Of a DNA stretch of 64,000 nucleotides, positions 16,767 to 25,912 are shown piece by piece. The notes under the pieces are model-generated. The model was not told the origin of the DNA. It did no database searches and saw only the letters and a list, made by a program, of their open reading frames with translations. Location: contig JADZGE010000024.1 of the NCBI GenBank assembly GCA_020854035.1, positions 62,001 to 126,000 on the forward strand. Direction: 5' to 3'. Source of the DNA: Burkholderiales bacterium (lineage in GTDB: Bacteria > Pseudomonadota > Gammaproteobacteria > Burkholderiales > SG8-41). The position numbers and the translations under genes are program-made. Within the stretch, counting starts at the first letter, position 1. Each line of letters opens with the position of its first letter.

Positions 16767-18596
16767 TCAGGCCGCGGCCACGGGTTCCCCCGCGCGCGAA
16801 ACGCGCTTGCGCTCGTGCTCCTTCAATAGCCGCTTGCGGATGCGGATCGACCGCGGCGTGATCTCCACGAGTTCGTCGTCGGCGATGAACTCGACGGCCG
16901 ATTCCAGCGTGTGCCGGATCGGCGGAGTGAGGAGTATCGCCTCGTCCTTGCCGGCCGCGCGGATGTTGGTGAGGTGCTTGGTCTTCACCGGGTTCACGAC
17001 GAGGTCATTCACGCGGCTGTGGAGCCCGATCACCATGCCCTCGTAAAGGGGATCTCCGGGGTTGACGAACATGCGCCCGCGCTCCTGGAGCTTCCACAGC
17101 GCGTAGGCGACCGCCTCGCCGTTCTCGGCCGAGACGAGCACGCCGTTTCTGCGCTCGGCGATGTCGGGCTTCAGCGGGGCGTAGCCGTCGAACACGTGGC
17201 TCATGATCCCGGTGCCGCGGGTCATGGTGAGGAAATCCGACTGGAACCCGATCAGCCCGCGCGCGGGGATGCGGTAGTCGAGACGCACGCGGCCCCTGCC
17301 GTCGGGCTGCATGTCCTGCAGCTCGCCGCGGCGCGCGCCGAGCTCCTCCATCACGGCGCCCTGGCTTGCCTCCTCGATGTCCACCGCCAGCATCTCGCAG
17401 GGCTCGCATTTCTCGCCGTCGATCTCGCGCAAGAGCACGCGCGGGCGCGAAACCGCGAGCTCGTAGCCCTCGCGGCGCATGGTCTCGAGCAGGATGGTGA
17501 GGTGCAGTTCGCCCCGTCCCGAGACCTTGAATACGTCGGCGTCCGCGGTGTCCTCGACGCGCAGCGCCACGTTGCCCATCGTCTCGCGCACGAGGCGCTC
17601 TCGCAGCTGGCGGCTCGTCACGAGCTTCCCTTCGCGGCCCGCGAACGGCGAAGTGTTGACCTGGAAATTCATGACGAGCGTGGGCTCGTCCACCTTGAGG
17701 AGAGGCAGGGGATCCGGGTGCTCCGGGTCGCAGATCGTGACACCGATGCCGACCTCCTCGACGCCGTTCACGGCGACGATGTCGCCGGCCCGCGCCTCGC
17801 CGGTCACGACGCGCTCCAGCCCCTTGAACACGAGCACCTGGTTCACCTTCGCCTCGACCGGTGTCGCGTCCGGCCCGCGCAGCACGGCGACCCGCTCGCC
17901 GGAGCGGATGCGGCCGCGGTTCACGCGCCCGATACCGATGCGCCCGACGTAGCTCGAGTAATCGAGCGAACAGAGCTGGAGCTGGAGCGGACCGTCGGGG
18001 TCGTCGGCGCGCACGGGCACGTGCTCGAGGATCGCGTCGAACAGGGGTTTCATGTCCGAGCCCCGCTCGCCGGGGCGCGTCGCCGCCCAGCCCTCGAGCG
18101 CGGAAGCGTAGAGGACCGGAAAGTCGAGTTGCTCCTCGGTCGCGCCGAGCTTGTCGAAGAGATCGAAGGTGTGATCGACGACCCACCCGGGCCGGGCGCC
18201 GGGGCGGTCGACCTTGTTCACGACCACGATCGGCTGCAGCCCCTGCGCGAGCGCCTTGCGCGTGACGAAACGCGTCTGCGGCATGGGGCCCTCCACCGCG
18301 TCGACCAGCAGCAGCACGCCGTCCACCATGGAGAGCACGCGCTCGACCTCGCCGCCGAAATCGGCGTGCCCGGGCGTATCGACGATGTTGATGTGGGCGC
18401 CCGCGTAGTCGACGGCGCAGTTTTTCGCGAGGATCGTGATACCGCGCTCGCGCTCGAGATCGTTCGAGTCCATCACCCGCTCGACCACCTGCTGGTGGGC
18501 GGCGAAGGTGCCCGACTGGCGCAGGAGCTGGTCGACGAGCGTCGTCTTGCCGTGATCGACGTGAGCAACGATGGCGATGTTGCGAATGGCGCGCAT
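16767..18596 (-). CDS. typA: Ribosome-associated GTPase TypA/BipA
   Basis: The 609-residue protein is full length. The G1 motif [15 protein letters not shown] is at residues 10-24, [10 protein letters not shown] is the switch/G2 region, [16 protein letters not shown] is G3, and [12 protein letters not shown] is G4. The translational-factor beta barrel and EF-G III/V-like domains follow, ending with the BipA-specific C-terminal domain ([43 protein letters not shown]). TypA binds the 70S ribosome and supports assembly at low temperature and stress responses. The gene starts at ATG 18596, about 52 nt after an extended -10 promoter described separately. Confidence 0.98.
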   Translation of the reverse strand: MRAIRNIAIVAHVDHGKTTLVDQLLRQSGTFAAHQQVVERVMDSNDLERERGITILAKNCAVDYAGAHINIVDTPGHADFGGEVERVLSMVDGVLLLVDAVEGPMPQTRFVTRKALAQGLQPIVVVNKVDRPGARPGWVVDHTFDLFDKLGATEEQLDFPVLYASALEGWAATRPGERGSDMKPLFDAILEHVPVRADDPDGPLQLQLCSLDYSSYVGRIGIGRVNRGRIRSGERVAVLRGPDATPVEAKVNQVLVFKGLERVVTGEARAGDIVAVNGVEEVGIGVTICDPEHPDPLPLLKVDEPTLVMNFQVNTSPFAGREGKLVTSRQLRERLVRETMGNVALRVEDTADADVFKVSGRGELHLTILLETMRREGYELAVSRPRVLLREIDGEKCEPCEMLAVDIEEASQGAVMEELGARRGELQDMQPDGRGRVRLDYRIPARGLIGFQSDFLTMTRGTGIMSHVFDGYAPLKPDIAERRNGVLVSAENGEAVAYALWKLQERGRMFVNPGDPLYEGMVIGLHSRVNDLVVNPVKTKHLTNIRAAGKDEAILLTPPIRHTLESAVEFIADDELVEITPRSIRIRKRLLKEHERKRVSRAGEPVAAA

Positions 18597-18654
18597 GAGG
18601 AGCGGGGCCCGGGTGTCCGGGGCGCGGCCGGGGGGCCGTCCCGAAAAGCGGGCG

Positions 18655-18684
18655 AGTATAGCATGGATGCGCTAGGTCGTTGAA
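18655..18684 (-). promoter_or_regulatory. Promoter of typA
   Basis: On the minus strand TTCAAC (18679-18684), an 18-nt spacer and TATACT (18655-18660) form a sigma70-type promoter. The -10 box is extended by TG one base upstream, which compensates for the weak -35. It lies back to back with the promoter at 18691-18719. Confidence 0.6.
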
Positions 18685-18690
18685 TAATAA

Positions 18691-18719
18691 TTGGCATTCG
18701 GCGCGCCTTCGGGTATAAT
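18691..18719 (+). promoter_or_regulatory. Strong sigma70 promoter of the 18794 gene
   Basis: TTGGCA (18691-18696) and a perfect TATAAT (18714-18719) are separated by exactly 17 nt, about 75 nt upstream of the ATG at 18794. This is among the closest matches to consensus in the window. Confidence 0.75.
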
Positions 18720-18793
18720 CGACATCCCTTTCGCGCTAGATCGCGTTAACGAGTCCCTTCCGTATCCGTTTCTTTCCACACCTTGAGGTCGGC

Positions 18794-19075
18794 ATGACAC
18801 TACCCGCATCGGAGCGCCGTCAGTTCAAGATCGGCAAGTACGACGTGGTCGCGCAACCCGCCATCGGATCGGCGCAGATGCTGCGCTATACGGTCCTCCT
18901 CGACGGCAAGCGGCTTGGATCGCTCTTCAGCATGCCCAGCGAATCGGATTGCCGGTTTCTGGAAAGCCCCCCTCCGGTGCCCCCGTTGAAGGCATTCTAC
19001 GTAACCAGCCGGCCGGGACGCCCGAAGAAAAACGCCCCGCCCAAGGCGGCGCCGTCGGACGACGCCGCCGCGTAG
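18794..19075 (+). CDS. Small hypothetical protein, 93 residues
   Basis: I do not recognise a family. The N-terminal two-thirds (FKIGKYDVVAQPAIG, LRYTVLLDGKRLGSLFSMP) looks like a compact beta domain. The tail is proline-, lysine- and alanine-rich (GRPKKNAPPKAAP) and probably disordered. There is no signal peptide or membrane segment, so it is likely cytoplasmic. It has a near-consensus promoter 75 nt upstream and stands alone, so it is probably well expressed. It diverges from typA; the two promoters are back to back. Confidence 0.7.
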   Translation: MTLPASERRQFKIGKYDVVAQPAIGSAQMLRYTVLLDGKRLGSLFSMPSESDCRFLESPPPVPPLKAFYVTSRPGRPKKNAPPKAAPSDDAAA

Positions 19076-19234
19076 GCGGCCGGGGGGCATTCCCCCGCCG
19101 CATCGGCCGCAGCCGCCCCCCCCGGGCGCCGGGGCGGCGGCGCTTCATCTGCTCACCGTGCCGCGAGGCGCCGCGCGCTTCCTGCCGGACCTGCTTCGCC
19201 GCCGCCGCGCGCGCGCCTGCGCGGGTAACGGCAA

Positions 19235-20137
19235 TCAGGCACCGTAGTGCGAGGCGAGGCGCGGGTTCAGGACGTCCCGCAACCGGTCTCCCACCAGGTT
19301 GATCGCCACGATCGTGACGAGGAGCACCACGCCCGGGTAGAAGCTGATCCAGTACTTCCCCGAGATGAGATGGGCAAACCCGTTCGCGATCAGCAGTCCC
19401 AGCGAAGGTGAGGTGATCGGCATGCCGAGGCCAAGGAAGGAGAGCGTCGCCTCCAGCGCGATCGCGTGCGCGACCTGCACGGTGGCGACAACGATGAGGG
19501 GCGGCAGCACGTTGGGCATGATGTGGCGGAATACGATGCGGGGGATCGTGAAGGCGAGGCAGCGCGCCGCGTCGACGTACTCCTTGCGCTGTTCGACGAG
19601 CGCGACGCCCCGCACCGTGCGCGCGTAGTAGGCCCATTGCACGATGACGAGGGCGAGCACGATCTTGTCCACGCCCTGTCCCAGCACCGCGAGCAGCACC
19701 AGAGCGATCAGGATCGACGGAAACGAGAGCTGGAGATCCACCAGCCGCATGATGGCGGAATCGACCCAGCCCCCGGCGTAGGCGGCGGCGAGCCCGATCA
19801 CGAGCCCGATCGTGAGCGCGGCGATGGTCGAGAACACCCCCACCCCGAGGCTGATCCGCAGGCCGTAGAGCATGCCGGAGAGCATGTCACGCCCCTGGTC
19901 GTCGGTGCCGAGCCAGTAGGTCGTTCCCGTGGCGCCCCTCGCGCCCGGCGCAAGCTTGGCGTCCAGGATGTCGAGCTGGGCGAGATCGTAGGGGTTCTGC
20001 GGCGAGATCGCGGGCGCGCACGCGGCCGCGAGGAGGATCAGCGCCAGCACGGCGAACGCGGCCGCCGCGATGCGGTCGGCGGCGAACGCGGCGAAGAAGC
20101 TCCCGAGCGGAGAAGCGGCCGTGCCCCTCGCCCGCAT
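19235..20137 (-). CDS. Dpp/Opp-type ABC transporter permease (DppC family)
   Basis: The 300-residue protein has about six membrane segments. The N-terminal FFAAFAADRIAAAAFAVLA and APAISPQNPYDLAQLDILD are followed by TYWLGTDDQGRDMLSGMLYG, the classic DppC/OppC signature 'lGTD..GRD..sr..yG'. The EAA loop lies in VDAARCLAFTIPRIVFRHIMPN. It forms the inner-membrane channel with the DppB-type protein encoded 9 bp upstream. The cluster (two binding proteins, B, C) has no ATPase gene, so the channel must use ATPases encoded elsewhere. Confidence 0.95.
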   Translation of the reverse strand: MRARGTAASPLGSFFAAFAADRIAAAAFAVLALILLAAACAPAISPQNPYDLAQLDILDAKLAPGARGATGTTYWLGTDDQGRDMLSGMLYGLRISLGVGVFSTIAALTIGLVIGLAAAYAGGWVDSAIMRLVDLQLSFPSILIALVLLAVLGQGVDKIVLALVIVQWAYYARTVRGVALVEQRKEYVDAARCLAFTIPRIVFRHIMPNVLPPLIVVATVQVAHAIALEATLSFLGLGMPITSPSLGLLIANGFAHLISGKYWISFYPGVVLLVTIVAINLVGDRLRDVLNPRLASHYGA

Positions 20138-20146
20138 CGCGTGCTC

Positions 20147-21124
20147 CTACGCGGCCCGCGCCGCCCGGCGCACCCGCGGGTCGAGGGCGGTGTAGGCGAG
20201 ATCGACGACGAAGTTGATCAGCACGAAAATGAAAACGATGATGAGCAGATAAGCGACGATCACCGGCCGGTCGAGGACGTTGATCGAGTCGATGAGGAGC
20301 TTGCCCATGCCGGGCCAGGCGAAGATCGACTCGGTCACCACCGCGAACGCGAGCACGGAGCCGAACTCCAGCCCCGCCACCGTCACGATGGGAATCATGA
20401 TGTTCTTCAGCACGTGCACGCGCACGACGCGCGCCATGGACAGGCCCTTCGCGCGGGCGAAGCGCACGTAGTCCTGCGCGAGCGCCTCGCGCGTGCCGGC
20501 TCGCGTCAGGCGGATGAGGAGCGAGAGCTTGAAGAGCGCGAGGTTGGTCGCGGGCATGATCGCGTGGCGCAATCCATCCAACGTCAGCACGCTCACGGGA
20601 ACGCCCAGCAGTTCCACCGTCGGGCCGCGCCCGGTCGTCGGCAGCCACCCGAGTTCGACCGAGAAGAGCATGATGAGCATCAGCCCGACCCAGAAGGTCG
20701 GAAGCGAGAAGCCCAGTATCGAGCCCGCCATGATCGCCCGCCCCGCCCACGATTCCGGCTTGAGCCCGGCGACGAGCCCGAGCGGGATGCCCAGCACGAC
20801 CGCGATGACCATCGCGGTCAGCGCGAGCTCGACGGTCGCGGGCATGCGCTCCAGTATGAGATGCACGGCGGGGACGTTGGAGGCGAAGGAGCGGCCGAGA
20901 TCGCCAGAGAACGCTCCCGAGAGAAAGTTCCAGTACTGGCGCCACGGCGGCAGGTCGAGGCCGAGCGCGGCGGTGGCGCGAGCCATCTCGGCCTGGTCCG
21001 CGTGCGGGCTGATGAGGATGTCCACCGGGTTGCCGATGGCGTAGACGCCGGCGAACACCAGCGCCGACATGACGAAGAGCACGAGCGCGCTCTGGAGCAG
21101 GCGGCGGACGGCGTAGGTGAGCAT
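20147..21124 (-). CDS. Dpp/Opp-type ABC transporter permease (DppB family)
   Basis: The 325-residue protein has the N-terminal TYAVRRLLQSALVLFVMSALVF and the conserved DLPPWRQYWNFLSGAFSGDLGRSF. LGIPLGLVAGLKP follows, and the EAA loop is in TREALAQDYVRFARAKGLSMARVVRVHVLKN. Six membrane segments are visible. It pairs with the DppC-type protein just downstream and is preceded by two binding-protein genes, giving a peptide or opine-type uptake system. The gap to the upstream binding-protein gene (21125-21313) contains short TGATGAA-like repeats but no gene. Confidence 0.95.
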   Translation of the reverse strand: MLTYAVRRLLQSALVLFVMSALVFAGVYAIGNPVDILISPHADQAEMARATAALGLDLPPWRQYWNFLSGAFSGDLGRSFASNVPAVHLILERMPATVELALTAMVIAVVLGIPLGLVAGLKPESWAGRAIMAGSILGFSLPTFWVGLMLIMLFSVELGWLPTTGRGPTVELLGVPVSVLTLDGLRHAIMPATNLALFKLSLLIRLTRAGTREALAQDYVRFARAKGLSMARVVRVHVLKNIMIPIVTVAGLEFGSVLAFAVVTESIFAWPGMGKLLIDSINVLDRPVIVAYLLIIVFIFVLINFVVDLAYTALDPRVRRAARAA

Positions 21125-21313
21125 CGGGGGAAGCGGGATGGCTGCCGGATGATGAATGATGAACGATGAGACGGGAATGAGGAAGGACGGGGAGGCAGAA
21201 GTGAACGGCGAGGCGAACCCCGGGTAGCGAGGCAGGACCCGGCGATCCCGATCCGCGCCGGCAGCGGCGCGCCGGGGCCTTCAGCCGCTGCTGCCGGCGA
21301 TCGTTTCCGGCGC

Positions 21314-22930
21314 CTACCGGGGCCGGAAATGATGGGCGAAGGTGAACTCGTCGGTGCGCGCCGTGTAGGCGAGATTCGCCCGCATTGCCCAGGTGGCGAC
21401 CTGGTAATGCAGCGCAATGAATGCCACCTCGGCCGCCGCGAGGGCGGAAGCCTCGCGCGCGATCGTCTCCCGTTTGCCGGCATCCACGGTGGCGAGCGAC
21501 TGCTCGATCAGACGGTCGAGCTTCGCACTGGCGTGCCCGCTCCAGTTCCAGGCGCCGTAGCCACGGCCGGGATCGGGCGTGGCGGCGAGCGAGCGCAGCG
21601 CGAGGTCGGCCGCGAGCGAGCCCCAGCCGAGCAGCGCCACGCCGAACTCGCGCCCGCGCGCCTTCCCGAAGTAGACGGCGAGCGGCATTGCCTCCACCCG
21701 CGTCGCGACACCCACGCGGGCGAACATCTGCGCCACCGCCTGCGCGACCTGCTCGTCGTTCACGTAGCGGTTGTTCGGCGTCGCGAGCGTCAACGCGAAT
21801 CCGTCGGGGTACCCGGCTTCCGCGAGCAGCCTGCGGGCGCCCTCCGGATCGAACGGCTCCGGCTTCACCCCGGGGTTGTGGCCGAACATGCTCGGCGAGA
21901 CCACGCCCGCCGCCGGCAGCGCGAGGCCCTCCATCACGCGCTCGGCGATCGCCTGCCGGTTGATGGCTTTCGAGAGCGCGCGGCGCACCCGGAGATCCTT
22001 CAGCGGATTCGCCTCGAGGGGCTTGCCTGCTTTCGAGGCGAGCCCGGGCGGGCGGTCGCGGGCCTGGTCGAGGTGCAGCAGTATCGTGCGCCACGAGACC
22101 GCCTGCTCGAGCCGCAGCGCGGCATTTTTCTTCAGGCGCGCGAGATCCGCGCTCGGCACGTTCTCGATCGCGTCGAGTTCGCCGGAGAGGAGCGCCGCCG
22201 TGCGCACCGGGTCGGCCGGCATGATGCGCAGCGTCACCCGGTCCCAGGCGAGCCGCCCGCCCCAGTAATCGTCATGGCGCGCGAGCTCGACGTGGCTGCC
22301 GCGCGCGAAGCGCACGAGGCGATATGGTCCGGTGCCGATCGCGGCTCTCCCGCTGTCGAAGTCCGGGCCGCTCGCGCCCCGCGCCGCCTTCCGGGACACG
22401 ATCATGACCTCGGCGAGTTCCTGCGGCAGCGCGCCGTGCGGCGCGGCCGTGCGCACCCTGATCGTGTGACGATCCACGATCTCGCGAGCGACGATGGCCT
22501 TGACGTACGGCGCGAACCCGCCGGGGCTCCCGGTGATGGCGAGCGGGCGCTCCAGCGAAAAGGCGACGTCCTCGGCGGTCAACTCCGAGCCGTCGTGGAA
22601 CTTCACGCCCTTCCTCAGGCTGAACTCCCAGGTGAGGGAATCGGGATTGCGCCAGGTGGCGAGGACGGGAACGGTGCGCCCGCCCGCGTCGACGTGCATC
22701 AGCGGCTCGAACACGTGATGCGCGACCGTGAGATTGGGCTGCGCGGCGACGAAGTGGGGGTCGATCGTCGTCACGTCGGCTGACAGACCGATCTTCAGCT
22801 CCGCCGCCGTCGCGCTGGCGGCGAGCAGCAATGGCAGCGCCAGCGCGGCCAGGCGGCGGAAAATGGTGACGAATACGGGTGACGAATACGGGTGACGAAC
22901 AAGGGTGAGGAACCGTCCCGACAACTGCAT
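21314..22930 (-). CDS. ABC transporter substrate-binding protein, family 5 (second copy)
   Basis: This periplasmic solute-binding protein of the Dpp/Opp/Ni family has ELKIGLSADVTTIDPHF at the mature N-terminus, LRKGVKFHDGSELTAEDVAFSLE, and FGHNPGVKPEPFDPEGARRLLAEAGYP. It is paralogous to the product of 23033-24598 (the same NNRYVNDEQVAQAVAQMFARVG block is present in both). ATG 22930 is preferred because GGAG precedes it; ATG 22942 is an alternative. The signal peptide is unusually long because codons 9-22 lie inside a 13-nt tandem repeat (22865-22910). The hydrophobic core is LAALALPLLLAASATAA. Confidence 0.93.
   Translation of the reverse strand: MQLSGRFLTLVRHPYSSPVFVTIFRRLAALALPLLLAASATAAELKIGLSADVTTIDPHFVAAQPNLTVAHHVFEPLMHVDAGGRTVPVLATWRNPDSLTWEFSLRKGVKFHDGSELTAEDVAFSLERPLAITGSPGGFAPYVKAIVAREIVDRHTIRVRTAAPHGALPQELAEVMIVSRKAARGASGPDFDSGRAAIGTGPYRLVRFARGSHVELARHDDYWGGRLAWDRVTLRIMPADPVRTAALLSGELDAIENVPSADLARLKKNAALRLEQAVSWRTILLHLDQARDRPPGLASKAGKPLEANPLKDLRVRRALSKAINRQAIAERVMEGLALPAAGVVSPSMFGHNPGVKPEPFDPEGARRLLAEAGYPDGFALTLATPNNRYVNDEQVAQAVAQMFARVGVATRVEAMPLAVYFGKARGREFGVALLGWGSLAADLALRSLAATPDPGRGYGAWNWSGHASAKLDRLIEQSLATVDAGKRETIAREASALAAAEVAFIALHYQVATWAMRANLAYTARTDEFTFAHHFRPR
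22865..22910. repeat. Three tandem 13-nt units (GGTGACGAATACG)
   Basis: Two perfect copies (22865-22877, 22878-22890) and one degenerate copy (22891-22903) are followed by a partial unit. They lie within the first codons of the second binding-protein gene. The reverse complement, CGTATTCGTCACC, is the same unit family as the array at 22962-23030, so the two arrays are inverted relative to each other. Confidence 0.8.
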
Positions 22931-22961
22931 TGCGCTCCGCATGGTTACTGTGCCCGTTTCA

Positions 22962-23030
22962 CGTCACCAGTGCCTCGTCACCCGCATCTCGTCACCTGTA
23001 TCTCGTCACCCGCAATCGTCACCTCTGTCT
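22962..23030. repeat. Five tandem 13-14-nt units (CGTCACCCGCATCT type)
   Basis: Units start at 22962, 22976, 22990, 23004 and 23017, each beginning CGTCACC. The array ends 3 bp before the stop codon of the first binding-protein gene and fills most of the gap between the two paralogous genes. It is inverted relative to the array at 22865-22910. Confidence 0.8.
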
Positions 23031-23032
23031 CG

Positions 23033-24598
23033 CTACTGCGGCCGGAACTCGTAGGCGAGCGTGCGCTCGTCGGCGCGCGCTTCGTAGGTGAGCCCGCGGC
23101 GTGTGGCCCACAGGTTGTGCTGGTGGTAGAGCGGGATGATGCCGAGATCCCCGACGCCGATCTCGGTCGCCTGCTGGAGGAGCCTCTCCCGGCGGCCGTC
23201 GTCCACGGTCGCGAGCGCCTGCTCGAGCACCGCATCCATCTTCGGGTTCGAGTAGCGCCCCCGGTTCGCCGCGCCCATGCCTTTTTCCTTGCTGAAGGTC
23301 GCGAGCAGCGCCTTCAGGGGCGAGGACGCCTCCATGGTCTCGGCGCCCCACCCGGCGAGCAGGAAGCTGAACTCGAGCCTGGAGCCGCGCGAGAAGAACA
23401 CCGAGGAGGGCATCGCGTCCACGCGCGTCGCGATCCCGATCCGGGCGAGCATCTGCGCCACCGCCTGCGCGACCTGCTCGTCGTTCACGTAGCGGTTGTT
23501 GGGCGCGTGGAGCGTGAGACCGAAGCCGTCCGGGTAGCCGGCCTCGGCGAGGAGTCTCTTCGCGCCCTCCGGATCGGACGGATCGACCTTCATGCCGGGA
23601 GCATGGCCGAAGAAGCCGGCGGGCATCAACTGTCCGGTCGGCACGGCCGCGCCTTCCATGACCCGGTCGACCAGGGCCTGCCGGTTGATCGCCATGGAAA
23701 GCGCGCGCCGCACGCGCGCATCGCGCAGGGGATTCCTGTCGAGCGGCCTGCCGGCCTTGTCGGTGACGAACGGCGAGCGCTCGCGCGCGGTGTCCATGTG
23801 CAGGTACATGAGCCGGACCGAAACCGTGCGGTGGATGGTGAGATCCTTGTTCGCGCCGAGGCGCTTCAGGTCGGAGGTCGGCACGTTTTCCACGGCGCGC
23901 ACGTCGCCCGAGAGCAGCGCCGCGACCCGGCTCGGGTCCGCCGTGATGATGCGCAGCGTGACGCGCTCCCACGCCGGCTTCGGGCCCCAGTAGGCGTCGT
24001 TCCGCACGAGCTCGATGCGATCGCCGCGCGTCCAGCGCACGAAGCGGAACGGGCCGGTGCCGATCGCCGCCTTGCCCGTGTTGAAGTCGTCGGTCGTCGC
24101 GTTCGCCGCCGCGCGCGCGGACACGATCAGCACCGTGCCGAGGTCGTTCGGCATCTGCGGGTAGGGCGCGGCGGTCCTCAGGCGCAGCGTGTACGGATCG
24201 GGCGCGGTCTTTTCGGTGATCTGCTTGGTGTAGGTCGTGAACGGCGACGGGCTGCCCGGCACGTTGGGCACCCGGTCGATCGAGAACATGACGTCGGCCG
24301 CGGTGAAGGCGGAACCGTCGTGGAACTTCACGTCCTTGCGCAGCCGGAACTCCCAGGTGAGCTCGTCCACCGGCCGCCAGGACTCGGCGAGCGCGGGCTT
24401 GAGGCGACCCCGGGCGTCCTTCGCGACCAGCGTTTCGAAGACGTGCTGGCCGATGTTGTTGTTGGGCGTGAGATTGTGAAAATGCGGATCGATGGAGGTC
24501 ACGTCGGCGCCGAGCGCGATCGCGAGTTCGGCGGCGGGGGCAGGGGCGGCGGCGAGCGCCGCGGCGAGCAGGACGGCGACGGCGGATGGAAGGTTCAC
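23033..24598 (-). CDS. ABC transporter substrate-binding protein, family 5 (first copy)
   Basis: The 521-residue protein begins with a clean signal peptide (MNLPSAVAVLLAAALAAAPAPAA). ELAIALGADVTSIDPHFHNL follows, then FRLRKDVKFHDGSAFTAADVMFSID and FFGHAPGMKVDPSDPEGAKRL. It binds peptides or similar ligands in the periplasm for the DppBC-type permease encoded downstream. The GTG start at 24598 has GGGAG eight bases upstream and no competing ATG. It is the first gene of the operon; about 200 bp separate it from the argE-type gene cluster's divergent CgeB-like neighbour. Two paralogous receptors sharing one permease would widen substrate range (inference). Confidence 0.94.
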   Translation of the reverse strand: MNLPSAVAVLLAAALAAAPAPAAELAIALGADVTSIDPHFHNLTPNNNIGQHVFETLVAKDARGRLKPALAESWRPVDELTWEFRLRKDVKFHDGSAFTAADVMFSIDRVPNVPGSPSPFTTYTKQITEKTAPDPYTLRLRTAAPYPQMPNDLGTVLIVSARAAANATTDDFNTGKAAIGTGPFRFVRWTRGDRIELVRNDAYWGPKPAWERVTLRIITADPSRVAALLSGDVRAVENVPTSDLKRLGANKDLTIHRTVSVRLMYLHMDTARERSPFVTDKAGRPLDRNPLRDARVRRALSMAINRQALVDRVMEGAAVPTGQLMPAGFFGHAPGMKVDPSDPEGAKRLLAEAGYPDGFGLTLHAPNNRYVNDEQVAQAVAQMLARIGIATRVDAMPSSVFFSRGSRLEFSFLLAGWGAETMEASSPLKALLATFSKEKGMGAANRGRYSNPKMDAVLEQALATVDDGRRERLLQQATEIGVGDLGIIPLYHQHNLWATRRGLTYEARADERTLAYEFRPQ

Positions 24599-24661
24599 GC
24601 GAGCTCCCGGGAGGTTGTGTCCATGGCACGAGCATACCCCAAGTCCGCGCGCCCGTGCCGG

Positions 24662-25804
24662 TCAGCGCGCGCGCTTCACGAGCTCGACGATCGCGGCCGC
24701 GCGCGCCGCCCAGGTGTGATCCGCGGCAAGCGCCGGCGCGCGCTCGGCGTGGCGTCGGAGCCGGTCCCGGTCTCCGAGCGCCGCCGCGAGGCGTCCCGGC
24801 AGCTCGTCGAGCCGCGTCCAGCGAAAGAGCAGGATGTCGCGCCCGTCGCCGAAGAGTTCGTCGAGATAGGGATTGTGATCGGCGGCCGGCAGCGCGCCGT
24901 TAAGCAGCGCGGAGAACACGCGCTCGTGCGAGCCGTCCGGCACGAAGCCCATGTTGAGGACGAGCTTCGCCTCGCGCATGAGGCGCAGCGCTTCGCGGTA
25001 CGGGCGGGCCGGCAGCACGCGGTGGCGGCGGAAGCGCTCCGCCGGCCAGCCGTTGCCCAGGATGTCCACCGCGATGCCCGCCCGGTCGAGCCGCTCGAGG
25101 ATCTCGCGCCGCTTGTGCGCTTTCACGAACGACTCGACCACGGGCATGAGCGGGCACAGCCCGCGCCATTCGTCCTGCCTGCCCTCGTCCGCCAGCACCG
25201 CGGCGAGCGCCTCCTCCAGCGGCTCGCAGTCGGCGGCGAGGAGCCGCTCGACGACGTAGTCGAGAACGTCGAAAACCCCGGGCGGCCCGGCGTGCCGCAG
25301 CGCGTCGAACGCGGCGTCGGGATCAGAATAGGTGCCCGGAAAGAGGAGATCGATCGGCCGCTCGCCGGGCGCGCCCGCGCCCGCCGCGACGGAGCCGCCG
25401 TGCGGCAGGAACGCCACGCGCCGCGCGCCGCCGAAGTAACGCTCGAGGAACGCGACGTGGGAGCGGTCGTAGGAGGTGACGATCATGTTGCCGATCGTCA
25501 GGCGCCCGAGATGGCAGGCGGGATGGTCGATCAACACGGCGACGTACGGCGCGGCGAGGCTGTCGTAGAAGTGGGTGCCCGGCGGCGCGTCCGCGGGCCG
25601 GGAGCCGATCGCGTTGATCGAGACGATGCACTCGAACGGCCGCGAGAGTTCCTCCTGCAATCGCGCGCCGCGCCCGGCACGGTCGGTGAGGTCGACGAAG
25701 ACGACCTCGCGCCCGAGCGCCGCGAATCCGGCGGCGAGGTCCTCGACGAACGCATCGGCGAGGTCGTACGCGAAAGCGCCCCTGTAGAGAATCACGCGCG
25801 GCAT
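24662..25804 (-). CDS. CgeB-like glycosyltransferase family protein
   Basis: The 380-residue protein starts MPRVILYRGAFAYDLADAFV and has EVVFVDLTD in a Rossmann-like N-terminal half. The C-terminal half has KAHKRREILERLDRAGIAVDILGNGWP, then LMREAKLVLNMGFVPDGSHERVFSALLNGALPAADHNPYL. That last block matches the 'S..L.vN......G...R.fE.lasGa..l' acceptor region of CgeB/DUF3880-type glycosyltransferases. There is no signal peptide or membrane segment. The ATG at 25804 is used; the longer frame would begin at TTG 25840. The sugar and acceptor are unknown. It stands 63 bp upstream of the binding-protein gene on the same strand but is functionally unrelated. Confidence 0.7.
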   Translation of the reverse strand: MPRVILYRGAFAYDLADAFVEDLAAGFAALGREVVFVDLTDRAGRGARLQEELSRPFECIVSINAIGSRPADAPPGTHFYDSLAAPYVAVLIDHPACHLGRLTIGNMIVTSYDRSHVAFLERYFGGARRVAFLPHGGSVAAGAGAPGERPIDLLFPGTYSDPDAAFDALRHAGPPGVFDVLDYVVERLLAADCEPLEEALAAVLADEGRQDEWRGLCPLMPVVESFVKAHKRREILERLDRAGIAVDILGNGWPAERFRRHRVLPARPYREALRLMREAKLVLNMGFVPDGSHERVFSALLNGALPAADHNPYLDELFGDGRDILLFRWTRLDELPGRLAAALGDRDRLRRHAERAPALAADHTWAARAAAIVELVKRAR

Positions 25805-25856
25805 GCGCTGGCCCGGACGGCGCGGCCGACTCGGCCGCAAGGCCGACTATACTGGA

Positions 25857-25885
25857 TTGACACTGCGCGGCGCGGCACCTATTCT
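25857..25885 (+). promoter_or_regulatory. Sigma70 promoter of the argE-type gene
   Basis: A perfect TTGACA (25857-25862), a 17-nt spacer and TATTCT (25880-25885) place the transcript start near 25892, about 20 nt before the ATG at 25913. Confidence 0.7.
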
Positions 25886-25912
25886 CGACGCTTTTCCGCT
25901 CCATCCACGGCC

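Noticed and set aside
19466..21169. A 567-codon plus-strand frame opposite the DppB/DppC permeases
   Set aside because: Extreme Arg/Asp/His bias and no motif; shadow of the permease genes.
22962..23030. CRISPR array
   Set aside because: Units are 13-14 nt with no spacers of constant length and no cas genes; a simple tandem repeat.
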